In this document: piece by piece, positions 14,106 to 22,111 of the stretch
Layout: every line of letters begins with the position of its first letter
Position numbering within the stretch: position 1 is the stretch's first letter
Assembly: GCA_018364485.1 (NCBI GenBank)
Contig: JAGZLX010000017.1
Coordinates: forward strand, 1-28,469
Source: Granulicatella adiacens
Lineage (GTDB): Bacteria > Bacillota > Bacilli > Lactobacillales > Aerococcaceae
DNA length: 28,469 bases
Direction of reading: 5' to 3'
Program-made: the position numbers and the translations under genes
Notes under the pieces: model-generated
Told to the model about the DNA's origin: nothing
Database searches by the model: none
The model's input: only the letters and a program-made list of their open reading frames with translations

Positions 14106-16796
14106 ATGTTCGAACACTTATCTTTTAAAGGCGAGTGGAGAGCGTATCAAAAGCGCATTTTAGAAAAGAGCGATACGATTATGGCGGATGGCCATATTCA
14201 TTTGGTGGCGGCTCCAGGTTCTGGGAAAACGACGCTAGGAATTGAATTTATCCGTCGTAATAGTAAGCCGGCGCTTATTTTAGTGCCGACTGTAACCATT
14301 CGTCAGCAGTGGGTGGACCGTATTCGTGAGGCGTTTTTGGATGATGCGAGTCTAGCCGATGAAATGATTTCGCAAAATCTGAAACAGCCAAAGACGATCA
14401 CCGTTGCGACGTATCAAGCGTTGCATAGTGCCATCAATCGTCTGGAAGGCGACGCGGAAGTCGAGGATACGGACGATGTCGTCGAAAACGAGCACTTTGA
14501 TTTTAAAGACGTGGATATTATTGCACTCTTCAAGAATGCGTCTCTAGGAACATTATGCCTCGATGAGTGTCATCACTTGCGAAATGAATGGTGGAAGAGT
14601 CTAGAAACCTTCCGTAAATCCTTTGCGGATATAAATGTGATTTCGCTAACGGCAACACCGCCATATGAAGGAGAGCCTGCACTGTGGGAGCGTTATGTGG
14701 CCATGTGTGGGGAAATTGATGAAGAAATTACCGTCCCAGAACTCGTTAAAGAGGGCAGTTTGTGTCCGCACCAGGACTATGTGTATTTCTCTTTCCCAAC
14801 GAAGGAAGAAGAGAAACAACTCGATCAGTTTTCTACGCAGAAGAGAGCCTTCTTGAAAAATCTATCCTCTGATTCGGTGTTTTGCGAGGCTGTGAGAACT
14901 AGCCGTGCGCTCGATGGAACCATCTCGGAAGATGAACTCTTAAATGAGCCGAAGTATCTCTCGGCAACACTGATTTTCCTACGACATAAAGGAATCGAGT
15001 TCCCGAAACATTTCCAACAATTACTTGGGGCGAGCCTCCTTCCGACGTTTGACTTGGCGTGGTTCGAAATCCTCTTACAAGGAATGTTATTTGACGTTCC
15101 GCATTGGTATGATTTATCCGAAGAAGACTGTAAAGAATTGAAGCATGAGTTGAAATCGCTTGGGTTAATCGACCGTAAACAAGTGCAGCTGCTTCGCAAT
15201 AAACAACTCGACCAGCTATTAAATCAATCGCTTGGAAAATTAAACGCCGTCCGAGAAATCTTTAAGGCTGAATATGAAACCTTAGGCAACGACTTGAGAC
15301 AACTGATTCTAACCGACTTCATCCGAAAAGACTTTGAGGTACACTTAGGGAATCCAGAAGTTCAATATAGCCAACTGGGCGTATTGCCTTACTTTGAAGT
15401 TCTACGTAGAGAGCTTGTGGAGCACCGATTAGACGTTCCTGTGGCCGTTTTAACGGGAAGTCTCGTGATTATCCCGACAGGTGTCAAATCGCGTTTAGAG
15501 GCTATTTTTGGCCCCGATAAGATTACCTTCCAACCAGTTGGGCAACTAGACGAGAAGGATTATGTGAAGGTGCGTTTAGTAGGGTCGCAACATGATTTAG
15601 TGAGCGCCGTGACGCAGCTCTTCCAAGAAGGACAGATTCATGTCGTGATTGGGACAAAATCTCTCCTCGGGGAAGGATGGGATGCGCCATGCGTGAACTC
15701 ATTGATACTCGCTAGCTTTGTCGGAAGTTTCATGCTCAGCAATCAGATGCGAGGTCGCGCGATTCGTATTTGGCCGGAAAATCCGGATAAGACAAGTAGC
15801 GTTTGGCATCTCGTGTCCATTAATCTTGCGGAGAAAAAACTCTTCAAGAAGAAAGAGGACGAAGAGGTTGCTGTGGGAATCGATAGTCCGGATATGGAAT
15901 TATTACAACGCCGCATGAAGCAATTCTTAGGCCTACACTATAATGAAAATACAATTGAATCAGGCGTGGATCGACTAGACCTTGGAACAATCAAGTTTAC
16001 GAAGAAGGATCTAACAAAACTGAACCAGGAAACGATTGAACGCTCGCGTAACCGCGAAGAGTTAAGGGAACGCTGGAATGAATCCCTTCCGCTTCTAGAA
16101 GATATGGAAGTTTCCAATGAAGTAGGAGTGGACAAGACGTTCTTGCCAACCGTTCTGCTAACAGATGCACGGAAAATTTTAACCTATGCGCAAGCAATCG
16201 CACTGACGGAACTAATCATCTATATCATCCTCGATTTAGCGAACGGACCGTCCCAACTCTTATATCCAGTGGGAATTCTATCGATGATCGTATTAAATAT
16301 CGTCTGGTTAAGATATTTCCTATACAAGAGTCCGTATAAACGCCTCGAACTCTTTGCCGAAGCCGTACGAAAAGCCTTGCTAGCGTCCGGACATTTGCAG
16401 ACCCAAAACTGCAAGGCGAGAGTCGTACGCGGTGATAAGAATTCGATTCACACCGCCACTTATCTAAAGGGTGGAACCTTGCGCGAAAAAGAAATTTTTG
16501 CACAGGCGTTATCGGAATTCTTTGCTCCAATCGAGAACCAGCGTTATATTTTAAGAGCCATGACTTGGGTCAATGACCAAACGAAGTATTTCGCCGTCCC
16601 AAGCATGTTTGATAAACGAAAAGAAGACGTCATCGTCTTTGTCGCAAATATCGAAAAATACATCGGCAATTACGAAATCATCTACACCCGAAGCGTAGAG
16701 GGACGCCATATTCTATTGGATGCCCGTCTGAACGCTTTAGGAAATAAACAAGAGCGCACCTTCTCGAAGAAGAAAGTCACCTCTAAATTAAAATAA
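14106..16796 (+). CDS. SF2 DEAD/DEAH-type helicase with C-terminal membrane hairpin
   Basis: An 896-residue superfamily 2 helicase. Helicase domain 1 carries Walker A APGSGKT (36-42), the DExH box DECHH (153-157) and motif III LTATPP (181-186). Helicase domain 2 carries GTKSLLGEGWDAP (516-528) and motif VI QMRGRAIR (547-554). An insertion of about 250 residues separates the two halves. Near 692-740 two hydrophobic stretches (TELIIYIILDLA and GILSMIVLNIVWL) look like a membrane hairpin. The C-terminal 150 residues hold YFAVPSMFDKRK and IIYTRSVEGRHILL, a region I recall in other uncharacterised bacterial helicases. ATG 14106 follows AAAGGAGGGG. Role unknown; nucleic-acid defence or repair are possible, and no nuclease motif is seen. 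Confidence 0.85.
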   Translation: MFEHLSFKGEWRAYQKRILEKSDTIMADGHIHLVAAPGSGKTTLGIEFIRRNSKPALILVPTVTIRQQWVDRIREAFLDDASLADEMISQNLKQPKTITVATYQALHSAINRLEGDAEVEDTDDVVENEHFDFKDVDIIALFKNASLGTLCLDECHHLRNEWWKSLETFRKSFADINVISLTATPPYEGEPALWERYVAMCGEIDEEITVPELVKEGSLCPHQDYVYFSFPTKEEEKQLDQFSTQKRAFLKNLSSDSVFCEAVRTSRALDGTISEDELLNEPKYLSATLIFLRHKGIEFPKHFQQLLGASLLPTFDLAWFEILLQGMLFDVPHWYDLSEEDCKELKHELKSLGLIDRKQVQLLRNKQLDQLLNQSLGKLNAVREIFKAEYETLGNDLRQLILTDFIRKDFEVHLGNPEVQYSQLGVLPYFEVLRRELVEHRLDVPVAVLTGSLVIIPTGVKSRLEAIFGPDKITFQPVGQLDEKDYVKVRLVGSQHDLVSAVTQLFQEGQIHVVIGTKSLLGEGWDAPCVNSLILASFVGSFMLSNQMRGRAIRIWPENPDKTSSVWHLVSINLAEKKLFKKKEDEEVAVGIDSPDMELLQRRMKQFLGLHYNENTIESGVDRLDLGTIKFTKKDLTKLNQETIERSRNREELRERWNESLPLLEDMEVSNEVGVDKTFLPTVLLTDARKILTYAQAIALTELIIYIILDLANGPSQLLYPVGILSMIVLNIVWLRYFLYKSPYKRLELFAEAVRKALLASGHLQTQNCKARVVRGDKNSIHTATYLKGGTLREKEIFAQALSEFFAPIENQRYILRAMTWVNDQTKYFAVPSMFDKRKEDVIVFVANIEKYIGNYEIIYTRSVEGRHILLDARLNALGNKQERTFSKKKVTSKLK

Positions 16797-16801
16797 TCCA
16801 T

Positions 16802-16843
16802 AAAGAATCTAGCCAGAAAACTGACTAGATTCTTTCTATTTTT
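16802..16843 (+). terminator. Terminator after the helicase gene
   Basis: AAAGAATCTAG (16802-16812) pairs with CTAGATTCTTT (16825-16835), then CTATTTTT. Confidence 0.88.
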
Positions 16844-16855
16844 ACGGTAAAATCC

Positions 16856-16884
16856 TTGCATTCTATTTCAAACTATTGTAAGAT
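16856..16884 (+). promoter_or_regulatory. Promoter of the tRNA pair
   Basis: TTGCAT (16856-16861), 17 bp, TAAGAT (16879-16884), about 28 bp before tRNA-Tyr. Confidence 0.55.
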
Positions 16885-16912
16885 ATCTGAGTACGAAATT
16901 TTAATATTTGCT

Positions 16913-16996
16913 GGAGGGGTAGCGAAGTGGCTAAACGCGGCGGACTGTAAATCCGCTCCTTCGGGTTCGGCAGTTCGAATCTGCCCCCCTCCACCA
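16913..16996 (+). tRNA. tRNA-Tyr (anticodon GTA)
   Basis: Acceptor GGAGGGG (16913-16919) pairs with CCCCTCC (16986-16992), then A and an encoded CCA. The anticodon GTA is at 16947-16949, the T-loop segment GTTCGAATC is present, and a long variable arm (class II) is as expected for bacterial tRNA-Tyr. Its G34 is a queuosine substrate, linking it to queG in this window. Confidence 0.97.
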
Positions 16997-16997
16997 T

Positions 16998-17069
16998 TGG
17001 GGTATAGCCAAGCGGTAAGGCAACGGACTTTGACTCCGTCATTCGTTGGTTCGAATCCAGCTACCCCAG
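16998..17069 (+). tRNA. tRNA-Gln (anticodon TTG)
   Basis: Acceptor TGGGGTA (16998-17004) pairs with TACCCCA (17062-17068), discriminator G. Anticodon stem ACGGA/TCCGT with TTG at 17030-17032, and GGTTCGAATCC in the T arm. CCA is not encoded. One base separates it from the encoded CCA of tRNA-Tyr. Confidence 0.97.
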
Positions 17070-17075
17070 TCCTAC

Positions 17076-17101
17076 AGGCACCGATTCCAGTGCCTTTTTT
17101 G
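17076..17101 (+). terminator. Terminator of the tRNA transcript
   Basis: AGGCAC (17076-17081) pairs with GTGCCT (17090-17095), followed by six T. Confidence 0.85.
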
Positions 17102-17208
17102 TTGCCCAAATCTAGATTTTTCGCACCTTCGCAGCACCCACACCTTGTCCTTCCCCTCGCCAGAAACCATTCGTAATTTTCTTTGTGACTGGATTTTGGT
17201 AGAGCAGT

Positions 17209-17412
17209 TGAAAAAAATGTCTCGAAGGAGTTGAAAAGTTCCATAGTAGCAGTAATAGGGAATAGCATTCAAAGTGAATTACGACCTCTTGAAAATTGAT
17301 TTTCTAGAGGTCGTTTGAATCTTGAAAGAGCTTGAGACTTCGGCTCAAGCCGGTGCCCTATTACAACTACTATTAGAAACTTTTCAATAGAAGAGACATC
17401 TTTTTCTTTTTT
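17209..17412 (+). repeat. Structured palindromic repeat, copy 2
   Basis: Same architecture as the element at 6691-6909. The outer arms AAAAAAATGTCTC and GAGACATCTTTTT pair, with GTTGAAAAGTT/ACTTTTCAAT further in. P1 is GTAATAGGG (17252-17260) with CCCTATTAC (17356-17364); P2 is ACGACCTCT (17281-17289) with AGAGGTCGT (17306-17314); P3 is GCTTGAG-ACTTCGG-CTCAAGC (17330-17350). Unpaired blocks GGGAATAG, TTTGAATCTTGAA and CCGGTGCCC match copy 1 closely, while the stems differ yet pair. It is followed by a T run and GCACAC. The rest of 17102-17564 holds no gene; a TATAAT at 17512-17517 may serve the regulator gene. Confidence 0.75.
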
Positions 17413-17564
17413 TGCACACCAAACCTCCAAAATCTGTCAAAAAGTAAGAAAAATTACGAAACGTTTCAAAAAGGGACTAAAAATTTCCTAACAATAGGAA
17501 AAGATTTTAGGTATAATGGAATCAAAGAATCTGATATAGTCAAATTGAGGTGGAGGGATTTTTA

Positions 17565-19457
17565 ATGAAACAACGACACCAACAACTGTTGCACTTACTT
17601 GCACGCCAAGAATGGATCAAAGGACGTGAATTAGCTTCCTGCCTCGGCGTCAGCGCAAGAACAGTGCGTTCCGATATCGAACAAATCAACCGAGAAATGC
17701 CGCATATCATTCAAGCGGATCGCCAAAAAGGATATCACCTCGTAGCTTTCCAACAAAATCGATATGCTGACCCAGAAGGACTACTAAGAGCTCCACAAGA
17801 TAGCGCAGAAAGAAGCGCCAACTTACTGAAGCAACTCTTGTTCAATGGGGAGGGCGTTTCTATCGAAGCTTTTTGCGAACAATGTTTTGTAAGCGCTAAA
17901 ACGTTTGATATAGACCGCATTCGTGTCCAACAACAACTGGAAGAATACGACGGTCTGGAACTCGTGACGAAGAATGGGGCGCTTGTATTAGAAGGGCCAG
18001 AAGCCAGCAAGCGAAAATTGTATAGAGAACTACTAAAAAAAGAATTAAACGAAGACTTCTTGAATAGTTCAGAACTCATGAATGTGTACCCTGAGTTGGA
18101 TATGGAGCAATTAGAGGCGATTATTTGGGCGAAATTAAAAGAATATCGCTATTCGATTCGCAAAACGCTCATGCCGTTTCTATTGTTACATTTAGGACTG
18201 GTGTTGCAACGAGTAAAACTAGGACAAACGGTACAAGAAGGTAGTGTAGAAGGCCTTGATTTAGAGGTTGAAGCTATGATTGTTCGTTCGATTTTCAAAG
18301 AAATTCTAGGCGATAAAGAGATTCCGGAAGGAGAAATTCTTTCCTATGCAAAACTCTTAAAGGCGTATCATAATTCAAATGCCTTTCAATCACAAGTTCA
18401 TTTCAAAGGAAAAACCATTCGATTAGAAGAACTAACGAACGCTATTGATGAGCGACTCTTTCAGTGGATGGGCATCTCGTTTGTGGATCAAAAGGAATTC
18501 AAGGTGCGATTCCAATTGCACTTACAAGGATTACTCGAACGAGTACAGATGAACTTAAGCCTACCTAATCATTATGTGCAAACCTTTAAACGACAATATC
18601 CGCTGGTGTTTGATACGGCAGTTTCCGTGAGTCAGTATTTGATGAGCGAGCTGCAATGCCAAATTACCGAAGAGGAAATTGGATTCCTTGCACTGCATAT
18701 TGGTGCAGCTTATATGCAAGGCGCGACAAACGCGAAACTACGCGCGGTCCTTATCGCGAATACGCAATATCCGTTGATTGCTGGAAGTGTGGAGCGATTG
18801 AAGGAGCAGTTCCAACATCGCTTGGATTTTGTAGCCGAAGAAGCGACGTTCACTACAGGTGTGACGGAGTTTTACGAGGCCGATTTACTCATCACCTTTG
18901 AGCAAATGGAACCATCCGTTGCGATTCCAGTCGTTCGATTAGGACTATTTTTCAATACGCAAGATGAGATTCAGCTGATTCGAGTGATGAATACGTTAGA
19001 AACGCAGAAGATGAGTGAGACGATTCGCACGCAAATTGGGCAGTTGATGGAGGAAGCTTTCTTCTATGCGAATGTGGAGGCGACGAGCCGAGAAGAAATC
19101 CTACAGCAAATGGGTTCGCACTTAGAAGCAGCGGGTATTGTGAATGAAGACTTTCTACCATCTGTGATGAAACGCGAAAGTCTCTCTTCGACGGATTTCG
19201 ATTATTCGATCGCGATTCCGCATCCGTTGCATCCATCTAGCAAGCGCTCGATGATTTCCATCGCGGTATTAAGAGAGCCGATTCAGTGGAATCATTTCCC
19301 CGTAAAACTCGTAATTTTACTCGCGTTGAAGGAAGAGGATATGGAATTCATGCAACTCTTCTTACGATGGCTCGGGAAGCAACTGGACTCCCCGGACAAA
19401 ATGATGTGTTTATTAGAAGCAAAAAATGTAGAGTCGTTTATTCAGGCGATTCGATAA
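17565..19457 (+). CDS. PRD-containing PTS regulator (MtlR/LicR-like activator)
   Basis: A 630-residue modular transcriptional activator controlled by PTS phosphorylation. Order: HTH_11 DNA-binding domain (about 5-60), second HTH (about 85-140), PRD1 with His209 (LLLHLGL), PRD2 with His378 (LALHIGA), an EIIB-gat-like domain (about 395-480), and a PTS EIIA type 2 domain with active-site His553 (AIPHP). The EIIB-like domain begins LRAVLIANTQYPLIAG, where the usual phosphorylatable Cys is missing. The start is ATG 17565 after GAGGTGGAGGG; a GTG at 17550 overlaps that site. The EIIA gene starts 16 bp after its stop, so it very likely governs the following PTS operon and is co-transcribed with it. 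Confidence 0.92.
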   Translation: MKQRHQQLLHLLARQEWIKGRELASCLGVSARTVRSDIEQINREMPHIIQADRQKGYHLVAFQQNRYADPEGLLRAPQDSAERSANLLKQLLFNGEGVSIEAFCEQCFVSAKTFDIDRIRVQQQLEEYDGLELVTKNGALVLEGPEASKRKLYRELLKKELNEDFLNSSELMNVYPELDMEQLEAIIWAKLKEYRYSIRKTLMPFLLLHLGLVLQRVKLGQTVQEGSVEGLDLEVEAMIVRSIFKEILGDKEIPEGEILSYAKLLKAYHNSNAFQSQVHFKGKTIRLEELTNAIDERLFQWMGISFVDQKEFKVRFQLHLQGLLERVQMNLSLPNHYVQTFKRQYPLVFDTAVSVSQYLMSELQCQITEEEIGFLALHIGAAYMQGATNAKLRAVLIANTQYPLIAGSVERLKEQFQHRLDFVAEEATFTTGVTEFYEADLLITFEQMEPSVAIPVVRLGLFFNTQDEIQLIRVMNTLETQKMSETIRTQIGQLMEEAFFYANVEATSREEILQQMGSHLEAAGIVNEDFLPSVMKRESLSSTDFDYSIAIPHPLHPSSKRSMISIAVLREPIQWNHFPVKLVILLALKEEDMEFMQLFLRWLGKQLDSPDKMMCLLEAKNVESFIQAIR

Positions 19458-19473
19458 GGAAGGAGGAAATCGT

Positions 19474-19791
19474 ATGGAAGGCATTGAGCTAGTGTGTTTT
19501 AAGATGATTAGCGCACTAGGTGCAGCAAAATCCAGTTTTATGGAGGCGGTGCAAGAAGCGCGTTTAGGACATTTCGAAGAAGCGCGCCGTTGTATTGAAG
19601 AAGGAGATAAATATCATGCGCAAGGGCATGAAGCGCACTTTGGATTATTACAACAAGAAACATCCGGTGAGCCGGTGCCATTTTCGCTCTTACTGGTCCA
19701 TGCAGAAGACCAGTTGATGAATGCGGAATTTCTTAAAATTACAGCAGAAGAAATTATCGCCCTTTATGAACGGATAGAAACAATTAAATAG
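19474..19791 (+). CDS. PTS lactose/cellobiose-family EIIA component
   Basis: Cytoplasmic phosphocarrier of 105 residues in the Lac family of the phosphotransferase system, a helical bundle that passes phosphate from HPr to EIIB. The active-site histidine is His76 in LLLVHAEDQLMNAE, matching the family signature VHAQDHLM. AAGGAGG precedes ATG 19474. It is the first structural gene after the regulator and 21 bp upstream of EIIB. The Lac family mostly carries beta-linked disaccharides and related aryl- or amino-sugar conjugates. Confidence 0.94.
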   Translation: MEGIELVCFKMISALGAAKSSFMEAVQEARLGHFEEARRCIEEGDKYHAQGHEAHFGLLQQETSGEPVPFSLLLVHAEDQLMNAEFLKITAEEIIALYERIETIK

Positions 19792-19812
19792 AAACGGAAG
19801 GAGGAAATGAAC

Positions 19813-20139
19813 ATGAAAAGAATTTATCTATTTTGTAATGCGGGGATGTCAACCAGTCTAGTGGCTAGCAGAATGCAAGACGTAGCAGATAAGCATAATT
19901 TACCACTAGAAATTAAAGCGTTTCCAGACCCGAAACTTGATACGATTTACGAGCAATACCATCCAGACGTAATCTTGTTAGGACCTCAAGTGAAATACAA
20001 ATTCAATGCGGTTCATGCAAAATACGATCCAATGGGAGTTCCTGTCGATGTCATCAGTCTTGAAGACTACGGAAATGCAGATGGCGAACGTATCTTGAAA
20101 CGTGCCATTCAATTATTAAAATCAAAAAAAGAACAATAG
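19813..20139 (+). CDS. PTS lactose/cellobiose-family EIIB component
   Basis: A 108-residue EIIB with the P-loop-like phosphocysteine site LFCNAGMSTSLVA, active Cys8. Fold and length match CelA-type EIIB proteins. The preferred start is ATG 19813, 8 bp from the GGAAGGAGG site; ATG 19807 is only 2 bp from it. Its TAG stop overlaps the ribosome site (TAGGAGG) of the EIIC gene, 12 bp upstream of that start. Works with the adjacent EIIA and EIIC. Confidence 0.95.
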   Translation: MKRIYLFCNAGMSTSLVASRMQDVADKHNLPLEIKAFPDPKLDTIYEQYHPDVILLGPQVKYKFNAVHAKYDPMGVPVDVISLEDYGNADGERILKRAIQLLKSKKEQ

Positions 20140-20151
20140 GAGGTTAGTACA

Positions 20152-21504
20152 ATGTTTGCAGGTTTAGAAAGCACGATGGGACGCGTGGCAGAACGTCTTA
20201 GCACGAATAAAGTGCTGATTGCGATTCGTGACGGGTTCTTAGTCGGCACACCATTAATTATCGTAGCGTCCATTTTCCTTGTTATTGCCAACTTCCCAGT
20301 GCCAGGGTATAGCGAATTTATGGCGCAATTCTTCGGCCAAGGTTGGGAAAACTCAATGGATGCCGTGATTGATTCTACATTTAGTATTTTAGCGGTTTTA
20401 GGAGCCGTTGGTATTGGGTATTCATATGCTAAACAATTAGAAAGTGATGCCATTGCAGGGGGAGTATTATCACTTGTCTGCTACCTTATCATGACTCCAA
20501 AAGTTCACCCAAAATTTGTGAATGAAGCAGGTAAAGCATTTAGTGGTTTTGCCTTCTCAAACCTTGGATCTGCAGGGGTGTTCTTAGCGATGATTACTGC
20601 GATTGTGTCAGTAAAAATCTTCGTAACGATTCAGAAAAAAGGATGGGTTATCAAATTGCCTGATGCAGTGCCACCAGCAGTTTACCATTCATTTGCAGCA
20701 TTAATTCCTAGTGCGTTTGCGATGTTCTTTGCATTTGCAATCTATCTCATCTTCTCATTAACAGAATTCCAATACGCACAAACATTTATCTATAAAGTAT
20801 TACAAGCTCCATTGATGGGATTCGGTCAAAGTGTCTTCTTCGAACCATTGTATCAATTCCTATCAACACTCTTCTGGTTCTTCGGTATTAACGGGCCAGC
20901 TGTAACAAATACAGTCTTCAACCCAATCCACTTAATTTTAACAAACGAAAACTTGGAAGCGTTTAAAGCTGGACAACCATTACCAAACATCTTCACTGGA
21001 CCTTTCGGAGACTTCTTCGGTAACTTCGGTGGTGGAGGTAGTACATTATCTCTTGTATTCTTAATGGTCTTCCTTGCGAAATCAGAACGAATGAAGAAAC
21101 TCGGTCGATTAGCTTTAATCCCTGGTATTTTCGGTATCAACGAAATGGTTACATTCGGTTTACCAGTGGTATTAAACCCAATTATCTTGATTCCATTCTT
21201 ATTAACACCACTTGTAAATATTACTTTAGCAACTCTTGCAACGATGTGGGGAATTATCCCTTATACAACAGGGGCTTCACTTCCATGGACAACGCCATTC
21301 TTCTTCTCAGGATGGTTATCAACAGGTAGTGTCGTAGCCGGATTCTTCCAAATCTTCTTGATTATCTTAGGCTGCTTGATCTACTTCCCATTCTTCAAAG
21401 CATTGGATAAACAATACTTGAAAGAAGAAGAGGGCGCTAGCATGTTAACAGGTGATGAATTAGACGACGTTGACTTAAACGACTTATCATTTGATGACTT
21501 ATAA
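20152..21504 (+). CDS. PTS lactose/cellobiose-family EIIC permease
   Basis: Integral membrane sugar channel of 450 residues, about ten spans, beginning with the amphipathic LESTMGRVAERLSTNKVLIAIRDGF segment (first 20: LESTMGRVAERLSTNKVLIA) that marks the CelB/ChbC family. It contains GINGPAVTNTVFNPI and PGIFGINEMVTFGLPVVLNP, the latter being the substrate-loop region conserved in the family, and ends in an acidic Asp-rich tail (DELDDVDLNDLSFDDL). Substrate cannot be read directly; the downstream glycosylasparaginase suggests an N-acetylglucosamine conjugate. A terminator-like hairpin separates it from the catabolic genes. Confidence 0.94.
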   Translation: MFAGLESTMGRVAERLSTNKVLIAIRDGFLVGTPLIIVASIFLVIANFPVPGYSEFMAQFFGQGWENSMDAVIDSTFSILAVLGAVGIGYSYAKQLESDAIAGGVLSLVCYLIMTPKVHPKFVNEAGKAFSGFAFSNLGSAGVFLAMITAIVSVKIFVTIQKKGWVIKLPDAVPPAVYHSFAALIPSAFAMFFAFAIYLIFSLTEFQYAQTFIYKVLQAPLMGFGQSVFFEPLYQFLSTLFWFFGINGPAVTNTVFNPIHLILTNENLEAFKAGQPLPNIFTGPFGDFFGNFGGGGSTLSLVFLMVFLAKSERMKKLGRLALIPGIFGINEMVTFGLPVVLNPIILIPFLLTPLVNITLATLATMWGIIPYTTGASLPWTTPFFFSGWLSTGSVVAGFFQIFLIILGCLIYFPFFKALDKQYLKEEEGASMLTGDELDDVDLNDLSFDDL

Positions 21505-21512
21505 AATGACAA

Positions 21513-21578
21513 CTACGTAAGTCACAAGTGTCAAAACTTCGGGTGGCATGCGAGAACGGATGCCACCTTTTTACGTAG
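21513..21578 (+). terminator. Intercistronic terminator between transport and catabolic genes
   Basis: GGTGGCAT (21542-21549) pairs with ATGCCACC (21560-21567), followed by five T. An outer stem CTACGTAA (21513-21520)/TTACGTAG (21571-21578) encloses it. It lies inside an operon, between EIIC and the GrdB-like gene, so it should lower expression of the catabolic genes relative to the transporter, or act as a control point. Confidence 0.78.
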
Positions 21579-21592
21579 AAAGGGGTGAACAG

Positions 21593-22096
21593 ATGAGAAC
21601 ACTATTATTATTCGACCAAGTTCAAGCAGGATTCGGCGGGAAGGAACGTGGCGATACAGAGTTAGGCCTTGAAAAAGGCGGAGTGGGTTCTTATTTAATG
21701 TTCAAAGAGGATTTTGAAAAAGCAGGACTTACAGCACTTGCGACGATTTATTGTGGTCCGGATTATTTCCAAGCACATAAAGAAGAAGTGATTCATAAAA
21801 TTAAAAATCTGATTTTAAAAACGAAAGCAGAAGTGCTGTTTGCAGGGCCATGTTTTAACTACGGAACCTATGCGCAAATGGCGGCAGAAATTGCGTTAGC
21901 CATTCAAGAGCAAACCGACTGCAAGCCTTATGTGATTTGTTCGAAAGAGAATGAAGACACCATCGCAGCCTATAAAGATAAAGTCGTCATGCTAGAAATG
22001 CCGAAAAAAGGCGGAGTGGGCTTACGCGAAGCATTAGGCGGAGCCGTAGCAATTATTAGCGGAACAAAAGAAGAAAGTGAACAACGATTTCAGTAA
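21593..22096 (+). CDS. GrdB-like protein, N-terminal half only
   Basis: A 167-residue protein resembling the N-terminal half of glycine/sarcosine/betaine reductase component B (GrdB, and PrdB of D-proline reductase). Shared features: an AGFGGKERGD segment (12-21) like the GGIGGEEKAD of GrdB, TIYCGPDYF (52-60) and AGPCFNYGTY (84-93). GrdB is about 430 residues with a selenocysteine in its second half; that half is absent here, the stop is TAA, and no selenocysteine codon is seen. No grdA or grdE lies nearby, so it is unlikely to be a reductase of that type. The start is ATG 21593 after AAAGGGGTGA; ATG 21548 lies in the terminator. Role in the pathway unknown; possibly a ligand-binding or small-metabolite enzyme. 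Confidence 0.75.
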   Translation: MRTLLLFDQVQAGFGGKERGDTELGLEKGGVGSYLMFKEDFEKAGLTALATIYCGPDYFQAHKEEVIHKIKNLILKTKAEVLFAGPCFNYGTYAQMAAEIALAIQEQTDCKPYVICSKENEDTIAAYKDKVVMLEMPKKGGVGLREALGGAVAIISGTKEESEQRFQ

Positions 22097-22111
22097 AAGA
22101 GGTGACAGAGA

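Noticed and set aside
16856..17268. Open frames on both strands over the tRNA pair
   Set aside because: They translate the two tRNA genes and the terminator.
17458..17467. GAAACGTTTC palindrome as a catabolite repression (cre) site
   Set aside because: Centred on its CG, the outer positions do not fit TGNAANCGNWNNCA; too many mismatches.
21593..22096. Selenoprotein GrdB with a hidden selenocysteine
   Set aside because: The frame ends in TAA, not TGA, and the domain that carries selenocysteine is missing.
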